Assembly (NCBI RefSeq): GCF_022370635.2
Contig: NZ_CP092362.2
Location: 930,001-994,000, forward strand
Reading direction: 5' to 3'
DNA: 64,000 bases
Source: Mycolicibacterium crocinum
Lineage (GTDB): Bacteria; Actinomycetota; Actinomycetes; Mycobacteriales; Mycobacteriaceae
In this document: positions 32,625-42,125 of the stretch, one piece after another
Position numbering within the stretch: the stretch's first letter is position 1
Layout of the letters: each line of letters opens with the position of its first letter
Position numbers and translations under genes: made by a program
Notes under the pieces: model-generated
The model's database searches: none
Told to the model about the DNA's origin: nothing
What the model saw: the letters and a program-made list of their open reading frames with translations, nothing else

Positions 32625-33769
32625 ATGTCAACGCTTCGCGTCGGAATGATGGACCCCGTTGTGGCGGCACGCCCCTCGGTCGACTTCCTCACCAGAGCCA
32701 ATTACGCGGCCGCGGCCGCCGCCCGGGTGGACTCGTTCTGGGTGCCCGACCACCTGAATTCGCTGTTCCCCGGTCGTTGTGGAACAACCCGAAGTATTGC
32801 GGCGGCGCCAGACTGCTACCGCGCGGCGACGCGTATCTGGAGCCGTGGACCATGCTCGGCAATATCGCTGCCCGCAACCACGCTCGGCTGCGCCTCGGCG
32901 TCGGAGTCACCGACACCGGCCGACGCAATCCGGCGGTGACCGCTCAGGCGGCAGCCACGCTGCACCTACTGACCCGCGGCCGCGCGATCCTCGGAATCGG
33001 CCCCGGCGAACGAGAGGGCAACCAGCCCTACGGCGTCGACTGGTCCCAGCCGGTGGCCCGCTTCGAAGAAGCCATGGCGACCATCCGCGCGCTGTGGAAC
33101 TCGAAGGGACAGTTGGTGAATCGCGACTCGCCCTACTTCCCACTGCGCAATGCGCTCTTCGATCTTCCGCCATATAAGGGCACGTGGCCCGAGATCTGGA
33201 TCGCCGCGCACGGTCCGCGGATGCTGCGCGCCGTCGGCCGCTACGCCGACGGGTTCTATCCGGCGTTTCCGCACACACCGCAGGAGTACGCGCAGCGACT
33301 CGAAGCCGTGCGCACCGCGGCTTCCGACGCGGGACGCGATCCGATGTCGATCAAGCCGGCCATCTGGTTCATGGCGCTGCCAGCCCGGAGCCAGGACGAC
33401 CTCGACGAAGCGCTCGACTCCGAGGTGATCCGGGCGGCGGCACTCAATGCACCCGATCATTTCTTCGCCCGGCACGGTGCTCAGCATCCGCTCGGTATCG
33501 GCTTCAGCGGGGCGCAGGACATCCTGCCGCAGGACATGGACGAGCAGACGGCGCTGTCGCATGTGAAAGCCATCCCGACCGAGGTGGTGCGCGAATGCCT
33601 GCTGTGCGGGACGCCGGACGAGATCATCGACCGTGCCGCGCAGTGGCGGGACTGCGGCGTGGAGTACATCGTGCTGGCGAACTTGGGTCCGCTTCAGCGC
33701 AGCCTGCGCAAGGGCATGGCGTCGATGGCCCCGTTGATGCAGGTGGTGCGGCGCCTCAAGAAATTGTGA
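32625..33769 (+). pseudogene. Frameshifted LLM-class F420-dependent ketoreductase homologue (Rv2951c-like)
   Basis: Two adjoining frames together encode one luciferase-like F420-dependent oxidoreductase. Residues from ATG 32625 read MSTLRVGMMDPVVAARPSVD ... VDSFWVPDHLNSLFP, then the frame fails in a CCCC run at 32768-32771. One base later in frame the protein resumes as LWNNPKYCGGARLLPRGDAYLEPWTMLGN and continues to KKL at 33769. A fifth C would restore one ORF of about 381 residues. The sequence closely follows the phthiodiolone ketoreductase family (GRRNPAVTAQAAATLHLLTR, LGIGPGEREGNQPYG, EIWIAAHGPRMLRA). Either a real inactivating deletion or a homopolymer sequencing error. An internal ATG at 32777 could give a truncated protein. 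Confidence 0.85.
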
Positions 33770-33830
33770 TGTCCTGATCTGTGGGGTCCATGGCCTAGAC
33801 GCCATACCCGCGAACCTCGACACTGAACTC

Positions 33831-34778
33831 ATGGCGCGATCGGTGGTGATCCTCGGGTTCCCGGGCGTGCAGGCGCTGGACCTGGTCGGGCCGCATGACG
33901 TGTTCACCGGGGCCGCGATGCTCACCGAGGGCGGATACCGGGTCACCGTCGCCTCGCGCGACGGCCTGCCGGTGACCACCAACACGAGTCTGGCGTTCGT
34001 CGCCGAGGCGATGCCCGACCCGCAGGACATCGACACCCTGGTCCTGCCCGGCGGTGCAGGTGTCGACGACGCCCGACGTGACCCCGCGACCATGGCGTGG
34101 ATCCGCACAGCAGCCGCCAACTCCCGGCGCGTCGTCAGCGTCTGTACCGGGTCGTTCCTGGCTGCCCAGGCCGGACTGCTCGACGGCTGCCGCGCCACCA
34201 CGCACTGGGCGTTCGCCGACCGGATGGCCCGCGAGTTCCCCGATGTGACCGTCGACCGCGAGCCGATCTTCCTGCGCAGCTCGGCCACCGTCTGGACGGC
34301 GGCCGGGGTGACGTCGGGCATCGACCTCTCCTTGGCTCTCGTCGAGGACGACTACGGCACCGAGGTCGCCCAGACCGTCGCGCGCTACCTGGTGCTCTAT
34401 CTGCGCCGCCCCGGTGGACAGACGCAGTTCGCCGCGCCGGTGTGGATGCCGCGAGCACGCCGCCAGCCGATCCGTGAGGTCCAAGAGGCCATCGAAGCCG
34501 AACCCGGTGCATCCCATAGCATTACCGACCTCGCTCGTCGCGCGGCGATGAGCCCGCGCCACTTCACCCGGGTGTTCACCGACGAGGTGGGGGAGGCGCC
34601 CGGTGCCTACGTCGAGCGGGTTCGCACCGAAGCCGCCCGCCGTCAGCTCGAAGAGACCGACGACACCGTCGTCACCATCGCCGCACGCTGTGGTTTCGGA
34701 ACATCGGAAACCATGCGCCGCAACTTCATTCGCCGGGTCGGCATCTCACCCGACCAATACCGCAAGACGTTCGTATAA
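33831..34778 (+). CDS. GlxA-type transcriptional regulator (DJ-1/PfpI domain + AraC HTH)
   Basis: 315 residues in two domains: an N-terminal DJ-1/PfpI-like amidotransferase fold (VVILGFPGVQALDLVGPHDVF; LVLPGGAGVD; nucleophile-elbow-like VVSVCTGSFLAAQAGLLDG) and a C-terminal AraC helix-turn-helix pair (SITDLARRAAMSPRHFTRVFTDEVG; VVTIAARCGFGTSETMRRNFIRRVGISPDQYRK). The pattern is that of GlxA/FtrA activators. It is followed after 12 bases by a stand-alone DJ-1 protein, its likely target. Confidence 0.9.
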   Translation: MARSVVILGFPGVQALDLVGPHDVFTGAAMLTEGGYRVTVASRDGLPVTTNTSLAFVAEAMPDPQDIDTLVLPGGAGVDDARRDPATMAWIRTAAANSRRVVSVCTGSFLAAQAGLLDGCRATTHWAFADRMAREFPDVTVDREPIFLRSSATVWTAAGVTSGIDLSLALVEDDYGTEVAQTVARYLVLYLRRPGGQTQFAAPVWMPRARRQPIREVQEAIEAEPGASHSITDLARRAAMSPRHFTRVFTDEVGEAPGAYVERVRTEAARRQLEETDDTVVTIAARCGFGTSETMRRNFIRRVGISPDQYRKTFV

Positions 34779-34790
34779 AAGGAGAATCCC

Positions 34791-35537
34791 ATGCAGATCG
34801 CCATCGTGCTCTATCCCGGTTTCACCGCCCTGGATTTCATCGGGCCCTACGAGGTGCTGCGCTGGCTGCCCGACGCCGAGGTTCGCTTCCTGTGGCACGA
34901 ACCTGGTCCGATCACCGCGGACTCCGGTGTGCTGGTCGTCGGCGCAACCCATTCCTTCGACGAAACCCCGACTCCTGACGTCATTCTCGTGCCCGGCGGC
35001 ATGACGACGATGGAGCATGCCCGCGATGAGAAGCTGCTCGAGTGGGTCCGCCGAGCACACCGGACCTCGAAGTGGACGACGTCGGTCTGCTCGGGATCGG
35101 TGATCCTGGCGGCCGCCGGACTGCTCAAGGGCAAGCGGGCGACGTCGCACTGGGCGGCGCTCACCGCGCTCAAGACCCTCGGGGTCACGCCGGTCAAGGA
35201 CGAGCGGGTGGTTCACGAAGGCGACATCGTCACCAGCGCGGGCGTATCGGCGGGCATCGACCTCGCGCTGTGGCTGGCCGGCCAGATCGGCGGCGAGGAG
35301 CGCGCCAAGGCGATTCAGCTGTCGATGGAGTACGACCCGCAACCGCCGTTCGACTCCGGGCACATGTCGAAGGCCTCGGCGAGCACCAAGGCCACCGCCA
35401 CCGCACTGATGGCGAAAGAGATCGCCAACCCCACCCAGCTCAAGGCGATGACGGGGCTGCTGTGGACCGGCGCGATCGATGCCGCGCGGTCGCGGGCACG
35501 GCGGCGCGGCCGGGTGAAGACACGCGTGGCTGAATAA
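34791..35537 (+). CDS. DJ-1/PfpI-family protein (isonitrile-hydratase-like)
   Basis: 248 residues: IAIVLYPGFTALDFIGPYEVL at the N-terminus, DVILVPGGM, and Cys in the elbow TTSVCSGSVILAAAGLLKGKRATSHW, followed by GVSAGIDLALWLAGQIGG. This matches the GATase1/InhA-like subgroup of DJ-1 proteins, some of which hydrate isonitriles. GGAG precedes the ATG. The substrate is inference. Same transcript as the GlxA-type regulator. Confidence 0.86.
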   Translation: MQIAIVLYPGFTALDFIGPYEVLRWLPDAEVRFLWHEPGPITADSGVLVVGATHSFDETPTPDVILVPGGMTTMEHARDEKLLEWVRRAHRTSKWTTSVCSGSVILAAAGLLKGKRATSHWAALTALKTLGVTPVKDERVVHEGDIVTSAGVSAGIDLALWLAGQIGGEERAKAIQLSMEYDPQPPFDSGHMSKASASTKATATALMAKEIANPTQLKAMTGLLWTGAIDAARSRARRRGRVKTRVAE

Positions 35538-35579
35538 TTCGCGACGGCGAGGGTAGGCGTCGGCTGAGGAGGTCAGTCG

Positions 35580-36086
35580 ATGGCGGACATCAGGAGAATT
35601 GCGGCGACGGGGACCGGCCTGGTCCTCGTGGTGGGAACCGCGGCCTGCAACAGTGATCGTCCGATGGGGTCGGCCAACCGCGGATCGAACACCGATCCGG
35701 CCGCGACAGCGGTGGAGAACGCGTTCATTGTGCCGGCGTTCGTTCCAGGAGCGTGTGCGATCCAAGTCGGCAAGGACGCGGCCCTGAACTTCACCGTGAC
35801 GAACAACAGAACCACGGGCACCGAGAGCTTGTCGGCGGTATCGACGCCGGCGGCGCAGTCAGTGGACATCGCGCCCGCGATGACGCGTGACATCCCGGCG
35901 GGCCAGACGATCAGCACCGATGCAGCCGGACCGCGGGCGGTGATGCTCCGGGGGGTGAAGGCCGACGTGCGGCCCGCGACTGCGGTCCACGTCACGTTCA
36001 CTTTCGAGAACGCCGGACAGCTTCGCCTCGTTGTGCCGGTCGACGCCTGTCCGTCGCAACCGGCTCCGCTACCCTCTGCCAGGTGA
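35580..36086 (+). CDS. Putative lipoprotein (PCuAC/LpqE-like fold, no metal motif)
   Basis: 168 residues. A signal sequence with a weak lipobox (GTGLVLVVGTAAC, Cys ~23) suggests a lipid-anchored protein. The body (DAALNFTVTNNRTTGTESLSAVS ... DIPAGQTISTD ... VHVTFTFENAGQLRLVVPV) is the all-beta pattern of PCuAC-like periplasmic copper chaperones and mycobacterial LpqE, but the His/Met copper ligands are absent. The lipobox position -3 (T) is less usual. Its stop overlaps the bpoC start (GTGA). Confidence 0.68.
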   Translation: MADIRRIAATGTGLVLVVGTAACNSDRPMGSANRGSNTDPAATAVENAFIVPAFVPGACAIQVGKDAALNFTVTNNRTTGTESLSAVSTPAAQSVDIAPAMTRDIPAGQTISTDAAGPRAVMLRGVKADVRPATAVHVTFTFENAGQLRLVVPVDACPSQPAPLPSAR

Positions 36087-36871
36087 TCAACCTGGCCTAC
36101 GAGGAGAATGGCTCCGGCGATCCGGTGCTGTTCATCGCCGGCACCGGCGGTGCCGGCCGCACGTGGCACATCCACCAGATTCCGCGGTTCGTGGCGGCGG
36201 GCTATCGCTGCATCACGTTCGACAATCGCGGCATCGGGGCCACCGAGGAGGCCGGCGACTTCACGCCGGAGCAGATGATCGCCGACACCGCCGCCCTGAT
36301 CGAGGACGTCGTCGGCGGCCCCACCCGGATCGTGGCGATCTCGATGGGCGCCTATATCGCCCAGGAGCTGATGCTGACCCGCCCGGAACTGGTCAGCCAG
36401 GCTGTGTTGATGGGCACCCGCGGGCGCCTGGACCGCACCCGCAAGTCGTTCCGCGCCGCCGACGTCGAACTGACCAAGGCGGGCATCCAGCTGCCGCCCG
36501 CGTACGCGGCGAAAGTGCGTGTGCTGGAGAACTTCTCGCCGAAGACGATCAACGACGAGAAGGCGATCGGCGACTGGGTGGAGATGTTCACCGCGTTTCC
36601 GATCAAACGCACGCCCGGCCTGCGCGCCCAGCTCGAGGTCTACCCCAAAGAGAACCGGCTGGCCGCTTACCGTTCCATTACCAATGAGGTGCTGGTGATC
36701 GGGTTCGCCGACGACCTGCTGACCCCGGCGGCGCTGGGCCGCGAGGTCGCCGACGCCATCCCCAACGGCCGGTACGTGCAGATCGGGCACACCGGCCACC
36801 TGGGATTCCTGGAACGCCCGGACACCGTGAACAACGCGATGCTGGACTTCTTCGCAGGCACCCTCGTTTGA
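36083..36871 (+). CDS. bpoC: BpoC-like alpha/beta hydrolase (candidate MenH)
   Basis: 262 residues, as in M. tuberculosis Rv0554. Catalytic groups: oxyanion region FIAGTGGAGRTWH, nucleophile Ser in VAISMGAYIAQE (G of GxSxG replaced by A), acid in IGFADDLLTP and His in IGHTGHLGFLE. Annotated as a peroxidase-like protein, but its place directly before menD makes it a candidate for the SHCHC-synthase (MenH) step, which is otherwise unaccounted for here. That role is inference. GTG start overlaps the lipoprotein stop. Confidence 0.88.
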   Translation: MINLAYEENGSGDPVLFIAGTGGAGRTWHIHQIPRFVAAGYRCITFDNRGIGATEEAGDFTPEQMIADTAALIEDVVGGPTRIVAISMGAYIAQELMLTRPELVSQAVLMGTRGRLDRTRKSFRAADVELTKAGIQLPPAYAAKVRVLENFSPKTINDEKAIGDWVEMFTAFPIKRTPGLRAQLEVYPKENRLAAYRSITNEVLVIGFADDLLTPAALGREVADAIPNGRYVQIGHTGHLGFLERPDTVNNAMLDFFAGTLV

Positions 36872-36905
36872 GCAGACCCCGATCGGCGTGTGACACGCTG
36901 TAGTA

Positions 36906-38531
36906 GTGAACCCATCGACGGCTCAGGCCCGCGTCGTCGTCGACGAATTGATTCGCGGCGGCGTCCGCGACGTCGTGCTGTGCCCGGGTTCGCGTAACGC
37001 CCCACTGGCCTTCGCGTTGTCCGACGCCGACCGGGCCGGCCGGCTGCGCCTGCACGTCCGCATCGACGAGCGCACCGCCGGCTTCCTGGCGATCGGTCTG
37101 GCCGTGGCCGAGCGCGCCCCGGTGTGCATGGCGATGACGTCGGGCACCGCGGTGGCCAACATGGGTCCCGCCGTCGTCGAGGCCAACTACGCCCGCGTGC
37201 CGCTGATCGTGCTCTCGGCCAACCGGCCCTACGAGCTGCTGGGCACCGGTGCGAACCAGACCTTCGAGCAGCTCGGCTACTTCGGCACCCAGGTCCGCGC
37301 GGCGATCAGCCTGGGTCTGGCCGAGGACTCGGCCGACAAGCTCGACGGGCTCAACGCGCAATGGCGCTCGGCGACCTGCCGCGTGCTGGCCGCCGCCACC
37401 GGGGCTCGCACCGCCAACGCCGGCCCGGTGCAGTTCGACATCCCGCTGCGCGAGCCGCTGGTACCCGACGCCGAGCCTGGCCCGGCCGACATCCCGCCCG
37501 GACGGCCGGACGGTAAGCCGTGGACCTACAGCCCGCCGGTAGCGTTCGACCAGCCGCTGGAGATCGACCTCACCCCCGACACCGTGGTGATCGCCGGGCA
37601 CGGCGCCGGTCTCCACCCCAACCTGGCGGCGCTGCCCACCGTCGCCGAGCCGACCGCCCCGCACGCCGTCAACCCGTTGCACCCGCTGGCGCTGCCCTTG
37701 CTGAAACCCCGCCAGGTGATCATGCTGGGCCGCCCCACGCTGCACCGGCCGGTGTCGACGCTGCTCGCCGACCCGTCGGTGCCGGTGTTCGCCCTCACCA
37801 CCGGACCACGCTGGCCGGATGTCTCCGGCAACTCCGCGGCCACCGGCACCCGGGCCGAAACCAGCGGCACGCCCGACCCGGCGTGGCTGCAGCGCTGCGC
37901 AGAGGCCAACGCCAACACGATGGCCGCCGTGCGCCAACAGCTGGCCGCCCACCCCCTGACCACCGGCCTGCACGTCGCGGCCGCGGTCGCCGACGCGGTG
38001 CGCCCGGGGGACCAGCTGGTGCTCGGCGCCTCCAACCCGGTGCGCGACGCGGCCCTGGTCGGGCTGAACACCGACGGCATCAAGGTGCGCTCCAACCGCG
38101 GTGTGGCCGGCATCGACGGCACGGTATCGACCATCATCGGTGCCGCCCTGGCCCACACCGGCAGGACCATCGGCCTGATCGGCGACATGACGTTCGTGCA
38201 CGACAGCTCCGGGCTGCTGATCGGTCCCACCGAGCCGACGCCGAAAGACCTGACGATCGTGGTGTCCAACGACAACGGCGGCGGCATCTTCGAGCTGCTC
38301 GAGCAGGGCGACCCGCGGTTCTCCGATGTGTCGTCGCGGATCTTCGGCACCCCGCACGACGTCGATGTCGGCGCGCTGTGCCGGGCGTATCACATCGAAG
38401 CCTGGCAGATCGAGGTCGACCAGCTGGCTGCTGCCATCGACGAGCCGCACGAGGGCATGCGCGTGTTGGAGGTCAAGGCCGACCGGTCGTCGCTGCGGCA
38501 ACTGCATGCCGCGATCAGGGCGGCACTGTGA
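36906..38531 (+). CDS. menD: MenD, SEPHCHC synthase (thiamine-diphosphate enzyme)
   Basis: First committed step of menaquinone synthesis: decarboxylates 2-oxoglutarate and adds it to isochorismate. 541 residues; the N-terminal [17 protein letters not shown] and [15 protein letters not shown] contain the conserved active-site Arg and the activating Glu, [15 protein letters not shown] [14 protein letters not shown] follows, and the TPP motif GDM ... [13 protein letters not shown] lies at ~425-465. GTG start. It overlaps the next gene by 4 bases. Confidence 0.95.
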   Translation: MNPSTAQARVVVDELIRGGVRDVVLCPGSRNAPLAFALSDADRAGRLRLHVRIDERTAGFLAIGLAVAERAPVCMAMTSGTAVANMGPAVVEANYARVPLIVLSANRPYELLGTGANQTFEQLGYFGTQVRAAISLGLAEDSADKLDGLNAQWRSATCRVLAAATGARTANAGPVQFDIPLREPLVPDAEPGPADIPPGRPDGKPWTYSPPVAFDQPLEIDLTPDTVVIAGHGAGLHPNLAALPTVAEPTAPHAVNPLHPLALPLLKPRQVIMLGRPTLHRPVSTLLADPSVPVFALTTGPRWPDVSGNSAATGTRAETSGTPDPAWLQRCAEANANTMAAVRQQLAAHPLTTGLHVAAAVADAVRPGDQLVLGASNPVRDAALVGLNTDGIKVRSNRGVAGIDGTVSTIIGAALAHTGRTIGLIGDMTFVHDSSGLLIGPTEPTPKDLTIVVSNDNGGGIFELLEQGDPRFSDVSSRIFGTPHDVDVGALCRAYHIEAWQIEVDQLAAAIDEPHEGMRVLEVKADRSSLRQLHAAIRAAL

Positions 38532-39052
38532 TCAGCAGGCTTCTCGCCCTGCTCAAAGCCGCACTGCCCCGGCGCGATCCAGATGTCGTCGACACCACTC
38601 GGCGAAAAGTGTTGCGCTGGAGCAAGTGTGCGGTGTGGATTCTCATCGGTCTGGTCACCCTGCAGTCGCTGCTGCTGGTGGCCGGCGCCTGGCGCAATGA
38701 TCGGCAGATCGAACGCAACATGGGTGTCGCGCAGGCCGAGGTGTTGTCCGCCGGCCCGCGGCGCTCGACGATCGAGTTCGTCACCCCGGATCGCGTGACC
38801 TACCGCCCCGAGCTCGGTGTGCTCTATCCTTCGGAGCTCGCGGAGGGAATGCGGATCTACGTCGAGTATGACCGGAATAACCCGGATCTCGTTCGGGTGC
38901 AACACCGTACGGCTGCGCTCGCGATCATCCCGGCCGGTTCGATCGCGGTGGTGGCGTGGCTGATCGGCGGGCTCTTGCTCACGGGACTGGTGATGGTGGA
39001 GCGCCGGGTGAATCAGGTCGACATCAGCTTGGACAGCCAGTTGTTGTCGTAG
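38528..39052 (+). CDS. DUF3592 membrane protein (Rv0556-like)
   Basis: 174 residues with two transmembrane helices ([19 protein letters not shown] ~38-56 and [27 protein letters not shown] ~127-153) flanking a beta-rich external loop ([25 protein letters not shown]), the DUF3592 pattern. Function unknown. GTG overlaps the menD stop (GTGA). The last 40 bases overlap the 3' end of the convergent DsbA-like gene. A very long alternative frame upstream belongs to a shadow of menD. Confidence 0.83.
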   Translation: MISRLLALLKAALPRRDPDVVDTTRRKVLRWSKCAVWILIGLVTLQSLLLVAGAWRNDRQIERNMGVAQAEVLSAGPRRSTIEFVTPDRVTYRPELGVLYPSELAEGMRIYVEYDRNNPDLVRVQHRTAALAIIPAGSIAVVAWLIGGLLLTGLVMVERRVNQVDISLDSQLLS

Positions 39053-39678
39053 ATGTCGAGCTTCTCGTTGGTGGTCAGGTCGAATACCGTTGGCGTTCCG
39101 GTGTTCACCGGGTCGATCTCGTAGAGGTATTCGAAGTTGGTGTCCGCCATCTCCTGGACGTCCAGCGCAGTCTTACCTGATCGCATCGCATCGACCGCGG
39201 CGGCGGGGATGCCGCTTTCGCGGGCCATGTCGGCGATCTGAGCGTCGCTGGGCCCCTTGCCGTGTGAATCCTGGTGTCCCCAAAGGTCTTGTACGAACGC
39301 CTGAAACGCCTTGGCCGACGTGTTCGGTCCGGCTGCCGCCAGGAACAGTGCGTTGCTCACCCGGTCGGAGTAACCGCCCGGCTTGTCGTCGAGAAATGTC
39401 AACGGGCGGTAGGTGACGACAAGCTGGCCGAGGTTGATGTAGCTGGCCAACTCGTCGCCGAAATCCTTCTGCAGGTCGGCGCAGTGGCTGCATTGCGGTT
39501 CGGTGTACAGCTCGATGTGGATCCGCGCGTTGGGATCACCGGCCATGATGCCGAAGCCGTCCTTGCTCAGCGCTGTCGGCGGCCCGTGCGGATCCACCTG
39601 TGCCACACCGGTAATTTCCCTGCTACAACCGGTGACCAGGACGACCAGCGCCACCACGAGCACAGACCAGATCCGCAT
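39013..39678 (-). CDS. DsbA-like thioredoxin-fold lipoprotein
   Basis: 221 residues: lipobox LVVLVTGC (Cys18) then a thioredoxin-fold domain with CxxC in [17 protein letters not shown], an inserted helical part and the cis-Pro loop in [10 protein letters not shown]. It should act outside the membrane as a thiol oxidase or isomerase. Its C-terminus overlaps the DUF3592 gene on the other strand by 40 bases. Alone on the minus strand here, with mgtA starting 89 bases beyond its start. Confidence 0.87.
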   Translation of the reverse strand: MRIWSVLVVALVVLVTGCSREITGVAQVDPHGPPTALSKDGFGIMAGDPNARIHIELYTEPQCSHCADLQKDFGDELASYINLGQLVVTYRPLTFLDDKPGGYSDRVSNALFLAAAGPNTSAKAFQAFVQDLWGHQDSHGKGPSDAQIADMARESGIPAAAVDAMRSGKTALDVQEMADTNFEYLYEIDPVNTGTPTVFDLTTNEKLDIYDNNWLSKLMST

Positions 39679-39767
39679 GCTCGCACGGTACCGCGTTCCA
39701 CCTGCTTTTCGTGTCGTGTATGCCTGGGCGCAACCTCGCTGACAGGCGCCGCTGCCACAGTGAAATC

Positions 39768-40898
39768 GTGCGCGTTGCCATTGTCGCTGAGTCGTTCCTG
39801 CCCAACGTCAACGGAGTCACCAACTCGGTGCTGCGGGTGCTCGAGCATCTGCGCCGCACCGGTCATGAAGGGCTCGTCATCGCCCCGGACACCCCGCGCG
39901 GTGAGCCGGCGGCCGACCGGATCTACGACGGGATCCGGGTGCACCGGGTGCCGTCGCGGATGTTTCCCAAGGTGACGTCGCTGCCACTCGGTGTGCCGCG
40001 CCCCCGCATGGTGGGAGTATTGCGCGGCTTCGAGCCGCATGTGGTGCACCTGGCCTCGCCCGCACTTCTGGGCTATGGCGGCCTGCACGCCGCGCGGTAT
40101 CTGGGGGTGCCGACGGTGGCGGTGTTCCAGACCGACGTCGCAGGATTCGCCGAAAGCTACGGCATCGGTGCCGCCTCCCGTGCGGCCTGGGCCTGGACGC
40201 GCCACCTTCACTCGAAGGCCGACCGCACGCTGGCGCCATCCACCGCGGCGATGGAAGACCTTGCTGCGCATGGCATCCCGCGCGTCCACCAGTGGGCCCG
40301 AGGAGTCGACGTCACCGGCTTCGCGCCGTCGGCGCGCAGTCATGAGTTGCGGGCACACTGGTCGCCGGCGGGCAAGCCGATCGTCGGCTTCGTCGGGCGG
40401 CTCGCGCCGGAGAAGCATGTGGAGCGGCTCGCGGTGCTGGCTGCGCGTGACGACCTGCAGCTGGTGATCGTCGGTGACGGTGTCGACCGAGACAAGCTGC
40501 GAGCCATGATGCCGCGTGCGGTGTTCACCGGTGCGTTGTACGGCGAGCAACTCGCCGCGGCGTACGCGAGCATGGACGTCTTCGTCCATCCCGGCGAGCA
40601 CGAGACGTTCTGCCAAGCCGTGCAGGAAGCGATGGCTTCCGGTGTGCCGGTCATCGCTCCGAACGCGGGTGGTCCGCGAGATCTGGTGGCGCCGTACCGC
40701 ACCGGCTTGTTATTGACGGTCGCGGAATTCGAAGCGCGCCTTGGCCAATCGGTCGATCACCTGCTCGACGAGCGGGCCCGCTATTCCCTCGCCGCCCGTC
40801 GTAGTGTGCTCGGCCGCACGTGGCCGGCGATCTGCGACGAGCTACTCGGCCACTACGAAGCAGTGCAGCGCGACGCCCGCCGAATCCGCGCGGCGTGA
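39768..40898 (+). CDS. mgtA: MgtA-like GDP-mannose-dependent alpha-mannosyltransferase
   Basis: A GT4-family enzyme adding mannose to a glycolipid acceptor (mannosyl-glucuronosyl-diacylglycerol in Corynebacteriales, from the literature). 376 residues: [23 protein letters not shown] (GPNVNG-type acceptor loop), [16 protein letters not shown] (donor-site GRLAPEK), and EX7E in [18 protein letters not shown] 39768 is chosen from the usual start; the frame upstream is shorter than 20 codons. In M. tuberculosis the next gene is menG; here a small ORF and an SDR intervene. Confidence 0.9.
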   Translation: MRVAIVAESFLPNVNGVTNSVLRVLEHLRRTGHEGLVIAPDTPRGEPAADRIYDGIRVHRVPSRMFPKVTSLPLGVPRPRMVGVLRGFEPHVVHLASPALLGYGGLHAARYLGVPTVAVFQTDVAGFAESYGIGAASRAAWAWTRHLHSKADRTLAPSTAAMEDLAAHGIPRVHQWARGVDVTGFAPSARSHELRAHWSPAGKPIVGFVGRLAPEKHVERLAVLAARDDLQLVIVGDGVDRDKLRAMMPRAVFTGALYGEQLAAAYASMDVFVHPGEHETFCQAVQEAMASGVPVIAPNAGGPRDLVAPYRTGLLLTVAEFEARLGQSVDHLLDERARYSLAARRSVLGRTWPAICDELLGHYEAVQRDARRIRAA

Positions 40899-40928
40899 GT
40901 CCTGCGGCACGCCAACGACTTTCCTTAA

Positions 40929-40956
40929 TTGTTCCTGAGAAGCCTTTTCATAGTCT
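40929..40956 (+). promoter_or_regulatory. Candidate promoter TTGTTC-N16-TAGTCT
   Basis: An AT-rich patch after mgtA with a -35-like TTGTTC (40929-40934), a 16-base spacer and a TANNNT -10 box (40951-40956). It would give a transcript starting about 80 bases before the small gene at 41043. Confidence 0.33.
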
Positions 40957-41042
40957 GTGAGCTGGCGCACACTGAACGCAAGCCGGGGGAATGCAACGAT
41001 GCAAATACCAACTCCACCTCTCCAAGACCGGGGGGCGTCCGA

Positions 41043-41207
41043 ATGAACGACGTGTCATACCGCCAAGATCTCAGTGAATTTGCAGTCGAACTCCGTAAGT
41101 TGGCTTATACCATGCCCGCTGGGCACGAGGATCGACTCATTCACCTCAGCGAGCGGATGGCGAGCCGTGCGCGTCAATTACCGAGAGTCGACGCACACGC
41201 GATGTAA
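41043..41207 (+). CDS. Small protein of unknown function (54 aa)
   Basis: MNDVSYRQDLSEFAVELRKL continues as a single amphipathic, charged helix-like sequence and ends at TAA next to the stop of the convergent SDR gene. No family is recognised; the composition looks like a real regulatory or partner protein. Ribosome binding sequence is weak (GGGGGG about 7 bases before). A longer frame from TTG 40929 exists but includes the promoter-like region. Confidence 0.5.
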   Translation: MNDVSYRQDLSEFAVELRKLAYTMPAGHEDRLIHLSERMASRARQLPRVDAHAM

Positions 41208-42032
41208 TCAGCCCTGGGCCTTGACGGCGACCGGCTGCCACTTCTCCCAATTGGCAATGCGGCTTTCGTAGTCGGCCTTGGCGGTCTGCAGCGGCGATTC
41301 TCCGAAGAACACCCGCAGCGGGGGAGTCTCCGCGTCCACGACTTTGAGGATGGCCGACGCCGACGCCTTCGGGTTGCCCGGCGCGGACCAGCGCTGCGCG
41401 CGGGCCTCGTCGACCTGGCGGTGCAAGTCGGCGTAGTCGGGCAGCTCGGTCGAACGCTTCGACGACGGCCCGGACCAGTCGGTGTCGAAGCCGCCCGGCT
41501 CGATCAGCGTGACGTGAATGCCGAATGGCGCGACCTCCTGGGCAAGCGCCTGCGAGAAGCCTTCCAGCGCCCACTTCGAGGCGTGGTAGATCCCTACGAG
41601 CGGGAACGCGGTGATGCCGCCGATCGAGGACACCTGGATGATGTGGCCGCTGCCCTGCGCCCGCAGATACGGCAGCGCGGCCTGGGTGATCCACAGCGCG
41701 CCGAAGACGTTGGTCTCGATCTGGTCGCGCGCGTCGGACTCGCTGAGCTCCTCGATGAATCCGAAGTGGCCGTAGCCGGCGTTGTTCACCACGATGTCGA
41801 GCCGGCCGAAGTGGTCGTGCGCCTGCTTGACGGCGGCGAAGTCCGCTTCGCGGTCGGTGACGTCGAGCTGGATCGGCAGGATGGCGTCGCCGTACTTCTC
41901 GACCAGGTCGGACAGGGTGTCGGTGTTGCGTGCGGTGGCGGCGACCTTGTCGCCGCGGTCCAGGGCGCCGATGGCCCACTCCCGGCCGAAGCCGCGTGAC
42001 GTACCGGTGATGAACCAAACCTTGTCGCTCAT
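41208..42032 (-). CDS. Short-chain dehydrogenase/reductase
   Basis: 274 residues: [19 protein letters not shown] (cofactor loop TGxSRGFG), [17 protein letters not shown] (NNAG) and [15 protein letters not shown] (YxxxK), with [10 protein letters not shown] carrying the catalytic Ser. The type is common in mycobacteria and of unknown substrate. AGAGGG precedes ATG 42032. Divergent from menG (93 bases between starts). Confidence 0.9.
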   Translation of the reverse strand: MSDKVWFITGTSRGFGREWAIGALDRGDKVAATARNTDTLSDLVEKYGDAILPIQLDVTDREADFAAVKQAHDHFGRLDIVVNNAGYGHFGFIEELSESDARDQIETNVFGALWITQAALPYLRAQGSGHIIQVSSIGGITAFPLVGIYHASKWALEGFSQALAQEVAPFGIHVTLIEPGGFDTDWSGPSSKRSTELPDYADLHRQVDEARAQRWSAPGNPKASASAILKVVDAETPPLRVFFGESPLQTAKADYESRIANWEKWQPVAVKAQG

Positions 42033-42125
42033 GTATCCCTCTTTTCTCGTCCGTTCACGCGTTACCAACGCCCGACCGGGTTCCCCATTCCCGCGTCTGC
42101 GAACTTCACAGGTAGCGTCGGCATC

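Noticed and set aside
37520..38527. Long plus-strand frame running into the DUF3592 gene
   Set aside because: Before GTG 38528 it lies over menD in another frame with Arg/Pro-rich sequence and no motif. Only the part from 38528 is protein-like.
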